A stretch of DNA of 64,000 bases from Pirellulales bacterium (GCA_019636335.1 JAHBXR010000013.1:62001-126000), one strand, 5' to 3'; numbered from the stretch's first letter, positions 35,005-44,317 are shown. Program-made: numbers and translations. The notes: generated by a model from the sequence alone, not told the origin.

Positions 35005-35958
35005 ATGCGTACAGTACTGGTCACCGGCGGCGCTGGGTTTATCGGTTCGCACCTGGCCGAGGCGCTCGTCGAGCGTGGCGACGAGGTCCGCATTCTCGAC
35101 GATTTCAGCACCGGCAAGCTCGAGCATCTCGACGCCATCAAGGAGGACGTCGAGCTGATCGAGGGGAGCATCACCGATGCGTCGGTCGTGGCCCAGGCGG
35201 TTTGCGGCGTGGATTGCGTCTTCCACCAGGCGGCACTCGCCTCGGTGCCGCTGAGCGTCGAGCGGCCGCTGGATACGCACGCGGCCTGTGCCACTGGCAC
35301 GCTGAACGTGCTGCATGCCGCCCAACGAGCGGGGGTGCGTCGCGTAGTGTATGCCGCCTCGAGCAGTGCCTACGGCGACATCGATACCGGCCGGCCCGAC
35401 AAGAACGAGCAAGACCAGGTTTCTCCCTGTTCGCCCTATGGCGCGGCGAAGCTGGCGGGAGAGGCCTACTGCCTGGCGTTTGCGGCCTCGTACCAGATCG
35501 AGACGGTCGCCCTGCGTTACTTCAATGTCTTCGGACCGCGCCAGGGGGCCGACAGCCCCTATTCGGCCGTGATCCCGCTCTTCAGCACAGCGCTGCTCCA
35601 GGGACGCCGGCCCACGATTCACGGCGATGGCACGCAATCGCGCGACTTCACCTACGTGAAGAACGTCGTGCAGGGAAACTTGCTCGCGGCCGACGCCCCC
35701 GGTGTTTCGGGACGCGTGATCAATGTGGCGATGGGATCCAGCACGAACCTGCTCGATCTGCTCGCGCAATTGCAAGAACTGCTCGGCACGCAGATCGAAC
35801 CGAACTTCGCGCCGCGCCGCGCGGGAGACGTGCAAGAAAGCCGCGCCGACATTACGCTCGCACGGAAGCTGCTCAAGTACGAACCGCAGGTCTCGTTCGC
35901 CGAGGGACTGAAGCGCTCGATCGAGTTCTATCGCAGCGAAGCGGTCGGGGCCGTGTAG
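35005..35958 (+). CDS. NAD-dependent nucleotide-sugar epimerase/dehydratase
   Basis: The 317-residue short-chain dehydrogenase of the extended class has VLVTGGAGFIGSHLAEALV at residues 4-22 and catalytic YGAAK with the serine of AASSSAYGD, and it ends in a substrate domain with RDFTYVKNVVQGNLLA. It is close to UDP-glucose/UDP-glucuronate/UDP-GlcNAc 4-epimerases of exopolysaccharide loci; the exact sugar cannot be told. It lies 159 bp after the CpsD-like gene and is the last gene of the cluster. A decayed palindromic repeat overlaps its 3' end. Confidence 0.88.
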   Translation: MRTVLVTGGAGFIGSHLAEALVERGDEVRILDDFSTGKLEHLDAIKEDVELIEGSITDASVVAQAVCGVDCVFHQAALASVPLSVERPLDTHAACATGTLNVLHAAQRAGVRRVVYAASSSAYGDIDTGRPDKNEQDQVSPCSPYGAAKLAGEAYCLAFAASYQIETVALRYFNVFGPRQGADSPYSAVIPLFSTALLQGRRPTIHGDGTQSRDFTYVKNVVQGNLLAADAPGVSGRVINVAMGSSTNLLDLLAQLQELLGTQIEPNFAPRRAGDVQESRADITLARKLLKYEPQVSFAEGLKRSIEFYRSEAVGAV

Positions 35959-36032
35959 GCCGGATACTCGGCAACGGACCGTGCTTCGACGCGGCGAATC
36001 GATCGATCGTCAGGTATGTGGTATCGGACCTG
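35957..36032. repeat. Nested palindromic repeat element, copy E (decayed)
   Basis: The stretch after the epimerase stop follows the layout of the intact element, GTAGG arm, ~28-bp spacer containing TTCGA and GATCGATC, then GTCAGGTA, but with many substitutions. It lies between two convergent genes. Confidence 0.55.
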
Positions 36033-36034
36033 CT

Positions 36035-36565
36035 TCAGTCGTATTTCAACAGGCTGAAGACATCGTATTTGGCGATGCGTTGGCGGCCTGCGAGGCCATC
36101 GAGCTCGATCACGAAGGCGCAGCCGGCGACGTTCGCGCCTGCCTTCTCGACGAGTCGGCAGCAGGCGTCGATCGTGCCCCCCGTGGCAAGCAGATCGTCG
36201 ACGAGCAACACGTTCTGGCCGGACGTGACACCATCTTGGTGAATCTCGAGCGTGTCGGTGCCGTACTCGAGCTCGTAGTGGAAGGCATGAGTCTGGAAGG
36301 GGAGCTTGCCGGGCTTGCGCACGGGGACGAAGCCGACGCCCAGCTCGAGTGCCAGCGGCGCGGCGAAGATGAAGCCGCGGGCCTCGGCGGCCGAGACGGC
36401 GTCGATCTTGCGATCGGCGTAATGTTCGGCCAGTCGCGCGATCGTCTCGCGAAAGGCGCTGGGCGAGGCGAGCAGCGGGGTGATGTCGCGAAAGAGAATG
36501 CCCGGCTTGGGGAAGTCGGGAATGCTGCGAACGAACCGCTTGAGATCGATGGCCGTGCTCGGCAT
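36035..36565 (-). CDS. apt: Adenine phosphoribosyltransferase
   Basis: Apt salvages adenine with PRPP to AMP. The 176-residue chain matches the family length and starts [20 protein letters not shown], with FRDITPLL, the [11 protein letters not shown] flap and the PRPP-binding [13 protein letters not shown]. Start ATG 36565 follows GGAGG; a longer frame to 36724 overlaps the upstream hydrolase gene. It lies 37 bp after the nitrilase-family gene, so the three-gene minus run is probably an operon. Confidence 0.96.
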   Translation of the reverse strand: MPSTAIDLKRFVRSIPDFPKPGILFRDITPLLASPSAFRETIARLAEHYADRKIDAVSAAEARGFIFAAPLALELGVGFVPVRKPGKLPFQTHAFHYELEYGTDTLEIHQDGVTSGQNVLLVDDLLATGGTIDACCRLVEKAGANVAGCAFVIELDGLAGRQRIAKYDVFSLLKYD

Positions 36566-36602
36566 GCAAGAACCCTCCGTGCGTCCTTGAAGTGGTGGTG
36601 CG

Positions 36603-37508
36603 TCAGTAACAGGTGTGGTCGGTGCTGCGGGGATCATCGATCGTGGCGCCGCTGTGCAGGCAGCCTGCGATGGCGCGGTCGCGCCAGGGGCGCGCGGCAT
36701 CCCAGATCTCGGGGGAGGGAGCAACGTCGCTCACCAGCACCGCGGGTTCGTGCGGGACGAGACGCCCCGTGACGAGCCCATCGGGGCGGACGAAGAAGCT
36801 GGGCCAGAGCGAGTACCGCGTCGAGCTGTTCGAGGCGCTCATCCACATGTAGTTGGTCGCCGCATGGCACATCATGGTGGCGGGCACCACGTCGCGCCAC
36901 AGGTTGCGTCGCTCGAAGGTCTCGCGATCGCGCCGCGCGTTGTGAAACGACTGAAACAAGACTTCCACGCCCTGGCGTTTCAGATCGCGATACAACTCGG
37001 GAAAGCGGTAATCGTAGCAAATCAACGTCGAACAGAGGAACCCGTCCACCTCGAACACGACGGCGCGGTCGCCGGGCGTGTAGTGTGCCAGATCGCGCGA
37101 GTAGGGCTCCTGCTCCGGTTCTCCCTGCTGCGGAGCGGTGCCGGTGCAAAAACGTTTGTCGTAGCGATCGACGATGCGTCCCTCGTCCGAGATGACATAG
37201 ACCGAGTTGTGGGGCCGGTTCCCCGCGCTCAGGCGATGGGTCGAGCCGAGCAGCACCCAGATGCGATGCCGACCGGCGGCCTCGCAGATGGCGTGGGTAG
37301 CGTCGTGCAAGGCCTGCCAGTCGAGCTGCGCGAGGTCGTCGAACTCGGAGCTGACGTAGCCGGAAAGGGCCGTCTCGCAGAAGTGGACGACGCGCGCGCC
37401 GCGCGCCGCCGCCTCGGCGATTTGCGCCAGAATGAACCGCCGGTTGTGCTCGATCTCCGCCTCGACCGAGAACTGGCAGGTGGCCACACGGAGACGCGGC
37501 TGTTTCAT
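36603..37508 (-). CDS. Carbon-nitrogen hydrolase (nitrilase superfamily)
   Basis: The 301-residue alpha-beta-beta-alpha enzyme has the full catalytic set: Glu45 in FCETALSGY, Lys118 in RYDKRF and Cys164 in [12 protein letters not shown]. These enzymes hydrolyse C-N bonds of amides, carbamoyl compounds or nitriles in the cytoplasm; the substrate is not evident. The start overlaps the stop of the upstream DUF6807 gene (ATGA at 37505-37508), so the pair is coupled. Confidence 0.92.
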   Translation of the reverse strand: MKQPRLRVATCQFSVEAEIEHNRRFILAQIAEAAARGARVVHFCETALSGYVSSEFDDLAQLDWQALHDATHAICEAAGRHRIWVLLGSTHRLSAGNRPHNSVYVISDEGRIVDRYDKRFCTGTAPQQGEPEQEPYSRDLAHYTPGDRAVVFEVDGFLCSTLICYDYRFPELYRDLKRQGVEVLFQSFHNARRDRETFERRNLWRDVVPATMMCHAATNYMWMSASNSSTRYSLWPSFFVRPDGLVTGRLVPHEPAVLVSDVAPSPEIWDAARPWRDRAIAGCLHSGATIDDPRSTDHTCY

Positions 37509-38782
37509 AGCACCTTCACGGTCGGCGGTTCGACAAAATCAGCAGACAGGGCGGCCACCTGCTCGGGCGTCATTTCGCCACGCTGCAGCCAGACGCGATA
37601 GCGCACCACGAGCGGATGTTCTTCCGTGACGTCGTATTCGAAGTAAGAGCCGAAACGGCCGTAGTCGCGCTCGCTGAAGCGGGCCTCTTTCGGATTCGTC
37701 GGCTGGTCGAGGATGCAGGCCGTGTAGCGCTCGTCTCCCAGCACGAACGACAGGGCATTCCAGGGCAGATTCACGTGGTCGCGCTGGTCGGGCCAGTTGC
37801 GCGTCTCGCCCGGCTTTCCCTGGCCATCGGGACGGACGTAGTAGGTCTGGCTCTTGGTCGTCTCGGCCACCTCGTTGTCGGCGCGAAAGTGAAAGCCGGC
37901 GTGCTGCGGATCGCCATCGAGCTTGACGGGCCCGAGCACCGGTGCGAGGCGCGACGTGAAATCGATCAACGTGCCACCGGGGACGGCATAGGCGGTCAGC
38001 TCGCGCTGCTCGCGGGCGAAGACCTCCCCCCGCTCACCGTGCCAGTCGATCTTCAGATCGTGGCGGCCGAGCACGGGGCCCGTGGCCGCTTGTTCGACGC
38101 CCTCGTGCGATTGATGGGCGTCTCCCTTGGCGTGCCACACGTCGGCGTGCTTGCCATCGCCGTAGGTGACCTTGTTGAAACCGTAGAACAGTCCGCGATG
38201 GTGCGTGTACAGCCCGCCCGGTCCCTTGGTGACAATGCGCGATCCGTCGGCCGGATCGAACACGTGGTGAAAGATCTTGTAGGTCTGCTCACGCGTTTGG
38301 GGGGACGAATTGTCGAGCGGCCGATACATGTAGCGCAGGACGGGGCGAGTTCCGAGTTGTAGCTCATTCGATTCGCTCGGCCGGTCGTGCCAGGCGAACT
38401 GCGCGGCCTGCTTCGTTGCCGCGTCGTTCTCAGGGGAGATCGTGGCGCTAAAGGTTGCCGTCTTGCCCTGGGCCAACTCGGGCAGCACGAACCACAGCTC
38501 GCGCAGCACTTGGCCCTCCTGGACCTCGGGCCCGCTGTCGGCGCGGATCGGGCTCGGCTCGACTAACTGTCCCGGTAGCGTCTTGCCGTCCGGACCGGTG
38601 ACCGTGACCGACAGCTTGTTCACGTCGGCCAGGTCGAGCGGGAGGACCACCGGCACGCGAATCGGCACGTGGTGGCGAGCGTGCGAACCGGCCTCGACCG
38701 TGAAGGAGATTTTCGTATCGGCGGCGCTCGCACAAGGGAAGGTGAGCAACACGCAGGCAGTGAACAGAATCGCTCGACTCAT
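37505..38782 (-). CDS. Secreted DUF6807 (PmoA-like) protein
   Basis: The 425-residue protein has a signal peptide (residues 1-20) and follows the DUF6807/PmoA-family pattern: YMYRPLDNSSPQTREQTYK, then KGPGGLYTHHRGLFYGFNKV, AGFHFRADNEVA and the C-terminal FEYDVTEEHPLVVRYRVWL. The family is common in planctomycetes and probably acts on or binds a glycan; no reaction is established. It starts the three-gene run with the C-N hydrolase and apt. Confidence 0.82.
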   Translation of the reverse strand: MSRAILFTACVLLTFPCASAADTKISFTVEAGSHARHHVPIRVPVVLPLDLADVNKLSVTVTGPDGKTLPGQLVEPSPIRADSGPEVQEGQVLRELWFVLPELAQGKTATFSATISPENDAATKQAAQFAWHDRPSESNELQLGTRPVLRYMYRPLDNSSPQTREQTYKIFHHVFDPADGSRIVTKGPGGLYTHHRGLFYGFNKVTYGDGKHADVWHAKGDAHQSHEGVEQAATGPVLGRHDLKIDWHGERGEVFAREQRELTAYAVPGGTLIDFTSRLAPVLGPVKLDGDPQHAGFHFRADNEVAETTKSQTYYVRPDGQGKPGETRNWPDQRDHVNLPWNALSFVLGDERYTACILDQPTNPKEARFSERDYGRFGSYFEYDVTEEHPLVVRYRVWLQRGEMTPEQVAALSADFVEPPTVKVL

Positions 38783-39191
38783 GGAATAACGGGCTCCGCA
38801 CGGAACGTGACATCATCATGGCGCTGCGACACGATCATATCGCATCGCATGCCATCGTCAGCATAACTGCTCGCGCGCACGCTCTCAACGCAGGAGGTGA
38901 TTCTAAAGCGCCGTCGGTTGAATTGAGGGGGGAGCGCGCTCGCGACGCGCGACCTTCACGTTGTTCGAAAGTCGCTGTGTGGCTGAACTTCGTTGAAACG
39001 CGCGGGGCACCCGCTACAATCGCCAGCGTTTAAGTCAGGCCTGCGCAGCCGCTGAATCCAGAAGTGTACCCGCGGGGTACCCACATTACTGCCGAGCAAA
39101 TTCTGCTCGGCGCATCGCGAGGGGTTCGCTGGCCGCGCGAGAATCGACAGGCACCCAATGTACCAGGCACCTCTGGGAGGGTCGTATTCGT
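38783..39191. other. 409-bp divergent intergenic region
   Basis: This holds promoters for the DUF6807 gene (left) and the molybdenum-hydroxylase operon (right). No gene was found. Two inverted repeats stand close to the operon: GTACCC-GCG-GGGTAC at 39067-39081 and GCCGAGCA/TGCTCGGC at 39092-39112, the latter an 8-bp perfect hairpin with a 5-nt loop. A strong ribosome-like CAGGAGGTGATT near 38889 is followed by a stop and no ORF. Confidence 0.45.
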
Positions 39192-39809
39192 ATGACGGAT
39201 CAACATAAACACCAGCGACCGCCGTCGGGCTTTAATCGGCGCGCGTTCTTGAAAGGCTCGGGGGCGGCGGCCACGGCGTTGGCCGGCGGGACCGGTCTCG
39301 TGCAAGCCGAAGAGGCCACGACGAAGATCGTCGGCCCGGACCTCAAGCCGATCACGCTCAACGTGAATGGCAAGGATCACAAGGTCCAGGCCGAGCCGCG
39401 GACGACCCTGCTCGAGGTCTTGCGCCTGCAATTGGATCTGACCGGCGCGAAACCGGTCTGCACGCACGGCTCCTCCGGCGCGAGCACGGTGTGGGTCGAA
39501 GGCAAACCGGTCGAGGCCGCCACGACGCTGGCGCTCGACTGCGTGGGCAAGAAGATCCGCACCGTCGAAAGTCTCGGCGGCGACAAGATCGATCCGGTGC
39601 CGACCGCTTTCGTCCACCACGATGCCATGCAGTGCGGCTTCTGCACGCCGGGCTTCGTCGTCGCGGTGCGAGCCTTCCTCGACAAGAACCCCCAGGCGAG
39701 CGAAGCGGAGATTCGCGCGGGGCTCAACGGCAATCTCTGCCGCTGCGGCACCTATGCCAACGTGATCCAAGCCGCGCTCGAAGTGGTGCAAGGAGGAAAG
39801 AATGGCTAA
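39192..39809 (+). CDS. Molybdenum hydroxylase small ([2Fe-2S]) subunit with Tat signal
   Basis: The 205-residue protein has a twin-arginine signal (NRRAFLKGSGAAATALAGG, residues ~15-33), then the ferredoxin-like domain and the helical second-cluster domain of xanthine-dehydrogenase-family small subunits. The second cluster is intact: C148, C151, C183 and C185. The first cluster is not: the usual CxxxxCGxC is CTHGSSGAS, keeping C90 and the distal C117 but with Ser95 and Ser98 where cysteines are expected. The signal implies export of the assembled complex. The stop overlaps the next gene by 8 bp. Confidence 0.88.
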   Translation: MTDQHKHQRPPSGFNRRAFLKGSGAAATALAGGTGLVQAEEATTKIVGPDLKPITLNVNGKDHKVQAEPRTTLLEVLRLQLDLTGAKPVCTHGSSGASTVWVEGKPVEAATTLALDCVGKKIRTVESLGGDKIDPVPTAFVHHDAMQCGFCTPGFVVAVRAFLDKNPQASEAEIRAGLNGNLCRCGTYANVIQAALEVVQGGKNG

Positions 39810-42006
39810 AGAATATAACTGGCCGAAGTTTGGCACGGCCGCACTCCTCGGCACCGATCAGGACCGCATCGACGGCATCCCCAAGGCCACGGGCACGGCC
39901 AAGTATTCGTACGACATCAACTACCCGAACATGCTCATCGCCCGCGTGCTCGGTTCTCCGCACGCGCACTGCAAGCTCACCGCGATCGACCTGAGCGCGG
40001 CGAAGCAGGTGCCGGGGGTGGTGAGCGTCGTGGCGATGAAAGAGCCGGGCAACGAGATCCGCTGGCAGGGGGATTTGATCGCCTGCGTCGCCGCGGAATC
40101 CGAAGGCGCCTGTGCCGAAGGGCTGGCCGCGATTCAAGCGCAGTACGAGATGCTGGACGTCTTCGTGATGGACGATCAGCTCGAGGCCGCCGAGGCCGCT
40201 AAACGAACGAGCAAAGGGGGAGACAATACTCAGCTCGAAAACGAAGCGGGCGAGGACGAGGACGAAGACGAATTCGCCGAGAAGGAGCTGCAGCGCCTCT
40301 TCGACGAATCGGCCGCGGTGGTCGAGGGCTACTACGGCATCGACGCCATTACGCACATGTGCCTCGAACCGCACGGCTCGACCTGCAAGTGGGACGACAA
40401 GAAGCTCACGGCGAACCTGTCGACGCAGAACGTCTCGGGCACGGCCGGTCAGTTCGCCAGCCCGCTCGGCATTACGGCCGGCGACGTGACGGTTCACTGC
40501 GACTTCATCGGCGGTGGTTTCGGCAGCAAGTTCGCCGCCGATCCCTGGGGCGTGCTGTGCGCACAACTCGCGAAGGACACCGGACGTCCGGTCCGGTTGA
40601 TGCTCGATCGCGATATCGAGTTGAAGACCGCCGGTGCTCGCCCCTCGGCCTTCATGAAGGTGAGAGCGGGGGCGGACAAGAATGGCGTGGTCAAGGTGTG
40701 GGACTCGCACCACTGGGGCACCGGCGGCCCCGCCGGCGGCGCGGTCAGCCAAGGGGTGATTCCCTACGTCTTCGATCCGCCGAATCGTCGCCGCAAGGCG
40801 ACCAACATCAGCACGAACACCGGCCCGAGCCGCGCCTGGCGTGCGCCGAATCACCCGCAGGCCTGCGCCATTTCGCAGACGGTCTACGATGATATCGCGG
40901 CCAAGCTGGGGCTCGACAGCTACGACGTGTTCCTGGCGAATCTGCCCAGCGTCTCGAACGGCAAGGCCGAGGTCTACGCCGATCAGATGAAGGTGGCCGC
41001 CAAGTTGATGGACTGGAAGGCCAAGTGGCATCCCCACGGCAAGGGCCAGGCCGACGGCGACGTCGTGACCGGCCTGGGGATGGGCATTCACACCTGGGGT
41101 GGAGGTGGCCATCCGTCGAACTGCCTCATCAAAATCCACCCCGACGGCGGCGTCGAAACCTCGCTCGGCAGCCAGGACCTGGGGACCGGTACCCGCACCG
41201 CGATCGGCATGGTCGTGGCCGAAACGTTCGGCCTGCCCCTCTCGGCGGTGAAGGTGAACATCGGCAGCTCGGCCTATCCGGCCAGTGGTCCCTCGGGGGG
41301 GAGCACCACGATCGGCGGCGTCTCGGAGTCGAATCGCCGCGGCGCACAGGACGCTCTCCGCACGCTGAACGAGTTGGTAGGCAAGAAGCTGGGCGTCGAG
41401 CCGAATACGCTCATTGCCAGCGGTGGTCGCATCTTCGTCGAAGGGAACCCCGACAAGGGGCTCTCTTGGAAAGAGGCGTGCAGCCTGCTCGGCATGCAGC
41501 CGCTCGAGCAGAAGGGAAGCTTCGTGCCGGGGGGCGCGTCCCCCCTGTCGAGCAGCGGCGTGGCCGGCGTGCAGATGGCCGAAGTGGCCGTCGATCGCGC
41601 CACGGGCGTCGTGCGGATGAAAAAATTCGTCGCCGTGCAGGACATGGGTCTGATCGTCAATCGCCAGACGGCCGCCAGTCAGATTTACGGCGCGGCCATC
41701 ATGGGTATCGCGTTCGCCCTTTACGAGCAACGCATCATGGATCCGCAGTCGGGATCGTTCCTGAACGCCGAGCTGACGGATTACAAGCTGCCGCGGCTGG
41801 GCGACATCGGCGAGATCGTCGTCGAGATGTACGAGCCCGAGAGCGAGTACAACCGCGGCGTGATCGGGCTGGGTGAACCGCCGGTCATCGCGCCGGGGGC
41901 CGCGATTTCGAACGCGGTGGCCAATGCCCTGGGGATCCGCGTGCCGGTGCTCCCCCTGACGCCCGAGCGAGTCTTGAACGCGATCGAGAAAGGAAGGAAC
42001 GCCTGA
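39802..42006 (+). CDS. Molybdenum hydroxylase large (molybdopterin-binding) subunit
   Basis: The 734-residue protein is the Mo-cofactor subunit of the xanthine dehydrogenase / aldehyde oxidase family. It starts GTDQDRIDGIPKATGTAKY, has IGGGFGSKFAADP and GGGHPSNCLIKIHPDGGVE, and ends with the catalytic glutamate of GLGEPPVIAPGAA (E692). An acidic insert (EDEDEDEFAEKE) sits near residue 155, in a surface loop. The chain has no signal peptide and would leave the cell with the Tat-tagged small subunit. The substrate is not evident. The stop overlaps the next ATG by one base. Confidence 0.9.
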   Translation: MAKEYNWPKFGTAALLGTDQDRIDGIPKATGTAKYSYDINYPNMLIARVLGSPHAHCKLTAIDLSAAKQVPGVVSVVAMKEPGNEIRWQGDLIACVAAESEGACAEGLAAIQAQYEMLDVFVMDDQLEAAEAAKRTSKGGDNTQLENEAGEDEDEDEFAEKELQRLFDESAAVVEGYYGIDAITHMCLEPHGSTCKWDDKKLTANLSTQNVSGTAGQFASPLGITAGDVTVHCDFIGGGFGSKFAADPWGVLCAQLAKDTGRPVRLMLDRDIELKTAGARPSAFMKVRAGADKNGVVKVWDSHHWGTGGPAGGAVSQGVIPYVFDPPNRRRKATNISTNTGPSRAWRAPNHPQACAISQTVYDDIAAKLGLDSYDVFLANLPSVSNGKAEVYADQMKVAAKLMDWKAKWHPHGKGQADGDVVTGLGMGIHTWGGGGHPSNCLIKIHPDGGVETSLGSQDLGTGTRTAIGMVVAETFGLPLSAVKVNIGSSAYPASGPSGGSTTIGGVSESNRRGAQDALRTLNELVGKKLGVEPNTLIASGGRIFVEGNPDKGLSWKEACSLLGMQPLEQKGSFVPGGASPLSSSGVAGVQMAEVAVDRATGVVRMKKFVAVQDMGLIVNRQTAASQIYGAAIMGIAFALYEQRIMDPQSGSFLNAELTDYKLPRLGDIGEIVVEMYEPESEYNRGVIGLGEPPVIAPGAAISNAVANALGIRVPVLPLTPERVLNAIEKGRNA

Positions 42007-42995
42007 TGAAAGCCTTCGAATATGCGGCGCCGCGCGAAGAACACGAGGTGGTGGGCCTTCTCTCGGCCGAGTGGGGGCACACCGAGATTCTCGCCGGCGG
42101 AACGGACCTGGTCGGACTGATGCAAAAGATGATCGTCACGCCCGAGCGCGTGGTGAACATCAAGGAAGTGGCGTCGATGCGGGGCTTGGAGGCCGATTCG
42201 CTCGGCGTGACGATCGGGGCGCTTGCGAACCTCGACGACCTGCTGGCCAGCCCCGAGCTCGACGACTACATGGCCGTCAAACAGGCCATTTCCGGCATGA
42301 ACAGCATGCAGCTTCAGGCGCAGGCCACGCTGGGTGGAGAACTGTGTACGCGACCGCGCTGCTGGTATTTCCGCAACGGGCATGGCCTGCTGGCCGAGCG
42401 TGGCCGCTTGATCGAGCAGGGGGACCATCGGCACCACGCCATCTTCGGCAATGCCGGTCCGGCCAAGTTCGTCTCGGCGTCGCGGATCGCGCCGGCGCTC
42501 ATCGCGCTCGATGCTCGTCTGCGGATTATCGGCCCGGGACACGAGGACGAAACGCTGCTGCCGCTCGAGTTCTTCTACCGCACGCCGCGCGGCGAGCACG
42601 AGCGCGAGCACACGCTGGCCCCCAACCAGTTGATTACCCACATTCTGCTCCCCCCGGCCGATGGCGTGTCGAGCGCCACGTACGAGGTGCGTCAGAGCGT
42701 GGGCCCCGAGACGCCTTATGCCTCGGCGGCGGCTGCCTTGTGGATCGAAGGGGGAGTGGTGCGCGACGCACGCCTCGTGCTGGGCCAGGTTGCTCCCACA
42801 CCGTGGGTGGCGACCGAAGCCGCACGCTCGCTCGTGGGGCAGATCGTGGGACGGGAAACGGCTCGCTGGGCCGCCGACGTGGCCGTCCAAGCGGCGACGC
42901 CCCTGCCGGGCAATCGCCACAAGGTTCAGATGGCGCGTGCCTCGGTCGAACGAGCGATTCTGCTTGCCGCCGGGCTCCCCATCGGGGGTTTCTAA
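42006..42995 (+). CDS. Molybdenum hydroxylase FAD-binding subunit
   Basis: The 329-residue protein is a CoxM-type FAD subunit. ILAGGTDLVGLMQ near residue 29 is the first FAD loop; TLGGELCTRPRCWYFRNG near 108 replaces the usual second loop, and a C-terminal CO-dehydrogenase-flavoprotein domain follows. The CxxxxC pair in that loop is unusual. It has no signal peptide. The gene overlaps the large subunit by 1 bp (TGATG), so the operon is tightly coupled. Confidence 0.88.
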   Translation: MKAFEYAAPREEHEVVGLLSAEWGHTEILAGGTDLVGLMQKMIVTPERVVNIKEVASMRGLEADSLGVTIGALANLDDLLASPELDDYMAVKQAISGMNSMQLQAQATLGGELCTRPRCWYFRNGHGLLAERGRLIEQGDHRHHAIFGNAGPAKFVSASRIAPALIALDARLRIIGPGHEDETLLPLEFFYRTPRGEHEREHTLAPNQLITHILLPPADGVSSATYEVRQSVGPETPYASAAAALWIEGGVVRDARLVLGQVAPTPWVATEAARSLVGQIVGRETARWAADVAVQAATPLPGNRHKVQMARASVERAILLAAGLPIGGF

Positions 42996-43068
42996 TGGAA
43001 GTGAATTCACTCCCATCGGCGTGCCAGAATCAAATGATGTCAAGCTGCCTTCGAGCGGAGGTTTTTTA

Positions 43069-43287
43069 ATGTCAGACAACCCGTTAGAGATCGTGGGGCA
43101 GGGAGCTTGCGCGAACCTGCTCTCGAAGGGCATGTACGTGTCCGGCATGATCGACCCGAGCGAGGTCGACAAGAGCGACGGCTACTGCTGGTGCAACCAG
43201 ACACAAAACATGTACGGTCCCGACGATCAGTACGTCGACCGCACGGCATGCACGGCCGGACGACAGTGTTACGTGGCAAGGGTCTGA
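43069..43287 (+). CDS. Small Cys-rich protein
   Basis: The 72-residue product starts at ATG 43069 behind a strong GGAGG. It has five cysteines (C14, C40, C42, C61, C67) with YCWCNQTQ and ACTAGRQC spacing that could bind metal or form disulfides. No signal peptide. It is 73 bp downstream of the FAD subunit and on the same strand, so it may be the last gene of the molybdenum-hydroxylase operon. I do not recognise the family. Confidence 0.65.
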   Translation: MSDNPLEIVGQGACANLLSKGMYVSGMIDPSEVDKSDGYCWCNQTQNMYGPDDQYVDRTACTAGRQCYVARV

Positions 43288-43294
43288 GTGCGCT

Positions 43295-43372
43295 GTAGGT
43301 CAGATACGCCGTACCTGACAGCGTTCGATGTCGCCACTCGATCGATTGTCAGGTACGGCATACCTGACTTAC
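43295..43372. repeat. Nested palindromic repeat element, copy B
   Basis: Left arm 43295-43319 and right arm 43348-43372 are near-perfect reverse complements, with a spacer at 43320-43347 identical to copy A in 27 of 28 bases. It fills the gap between the convergent small Cys-rich gene and sigma factor gene. Confidence 0.9.
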
Positions 43373-43378
43373 GCGCGC

Positions 43379-44317
43379 TCAGTCGAGATTTACCGACTCG
43401 AGCACGTCCTCGCGCTGGGCCAGCAACTGCGAGGCATCGAAGCCGCGCGGCGCGGGAATGCCCTTGTGCGGGATCATCGGCAGCGTTCCTTCGAGCGTCT
43501 GCGAGAGCTTGCTGAGGGCTTCGGTCTCGATCTGCCGCACGCGTTCGCGGGTCAGGCCGAGCGTCTCGCCGATCTCCTTGAGCGTGTGGGGCTCGAAGTC
43601 TTCCAGGCCGAAACGCATCCGCAGGACGGTCGCCTCGCGGGGGTCCATCGTCTCGAGCAGACGCTGGACCTGCGCCATCGAGTCGTTATCGACCAACTCG
43701 TCCTCGGGATTCTTGAGGTGCTCGTCCATGACCATCTCGCCCAGCGACCAGCCCGCTTCCGACTGATCGGTCTGCGGGGTCGAGTTGTAGATGCGGATGG
43801 CCTTCTTAATGATGGGGAGCTTCTTGCGCGGCAGCCCCAGCACGCGGGCCACCTCCTCGGGCGTGGGGCTGCGGCCCAGCTCCTCGGTCAACCGCGCGCT
43901 CGCGCGACGCCACTTCGACAGCAGCTCGACCATGTAGGCCGGAATGCGGATCGTCTTGGCCGTGTTGATCAACGCACGCTTGATCGACTGCTTGATCCAG
44001 TAGCTGGCATAGGTGCTGAAGCGCGTGCCCATCGCCGGGTCAAAGCCTTCGACCGCTCGGAGCAGGCCCAGGTTGCCCTCTTCGATCAGGTCTTGCAGGC
44101 TGAGACCCTTGCCCGTGTAGCCGCGAGCAATGTTCACGACGAGCCGCAGGTTCGCCCGGACCATGCGATCGCGCGCCTGCGTGTCTCCCTGGCCGATGGC
44201 GATCGCCAGTTCTTGCTCATCGGCGGCAGTCAGCAGGGCGGTCTCGTTGATCTCGCGCAGGTACGTCTCGAGCGGAGACTGTACGGCGGCGGTAGCAGTA
44301 CGGCGGGGCTTTTTCAT
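43379..44317 (-). CDS. RNA polymerase sigma factor, RpoD/SigA-like (group 2)
   Basis: The 312-residue protein has region 1.2 (SPLETYLREINETALLTAADEQ), region 2 with the -10 binding FSTYASYWIKQSIKRAL, region 3, and region 4 with the TLKEIGETLGLTRERVRQIE helix-turn-helix. It lacks the acidic region 1.1 of primary sigma factors, which fits an alternative group-2 sigma. The ATG at 44317 begins the basic MKKPRRTATA; the longer frame to 44527 crosses the terminator and is rejected. It lies downstream of rpsA on the same strand. Confidence 0.92.
   Translation of the reverse strand: MKKPRRTATAAVQSPLETYLREINETALLTAADEQELAIAIGQGDTQARDRMVRANLRLVVNIARGYTGKGLSLQDLIEEGNLGLLRAVEGFDPAMGTRFSTYASYWIKQSIKRALINTAKTIRIPAYMVELLSKWRRASARLTEELGRSPTPEEVARVLGLPRKKLPIIKKAIRIYNSTPQTDQSEAGWSLGEMVMDEHLKNPEDELVDNDSMAQVQRLLETMDPREATVLRMRFGLEDFEPHTLKEIGETLGLTRERVRQIETEALSKLSQTLEGTLPMIPHKGIPAPRGFDASQLLAQREDVLESVNLD

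Noticed and set aside
38889-38901. Strong Shine-Dalgarno CAGGAGGTGATT as the start of a small gene
   Set aside because: Followed within a few codons by a stop and no start codon at proper spacing.
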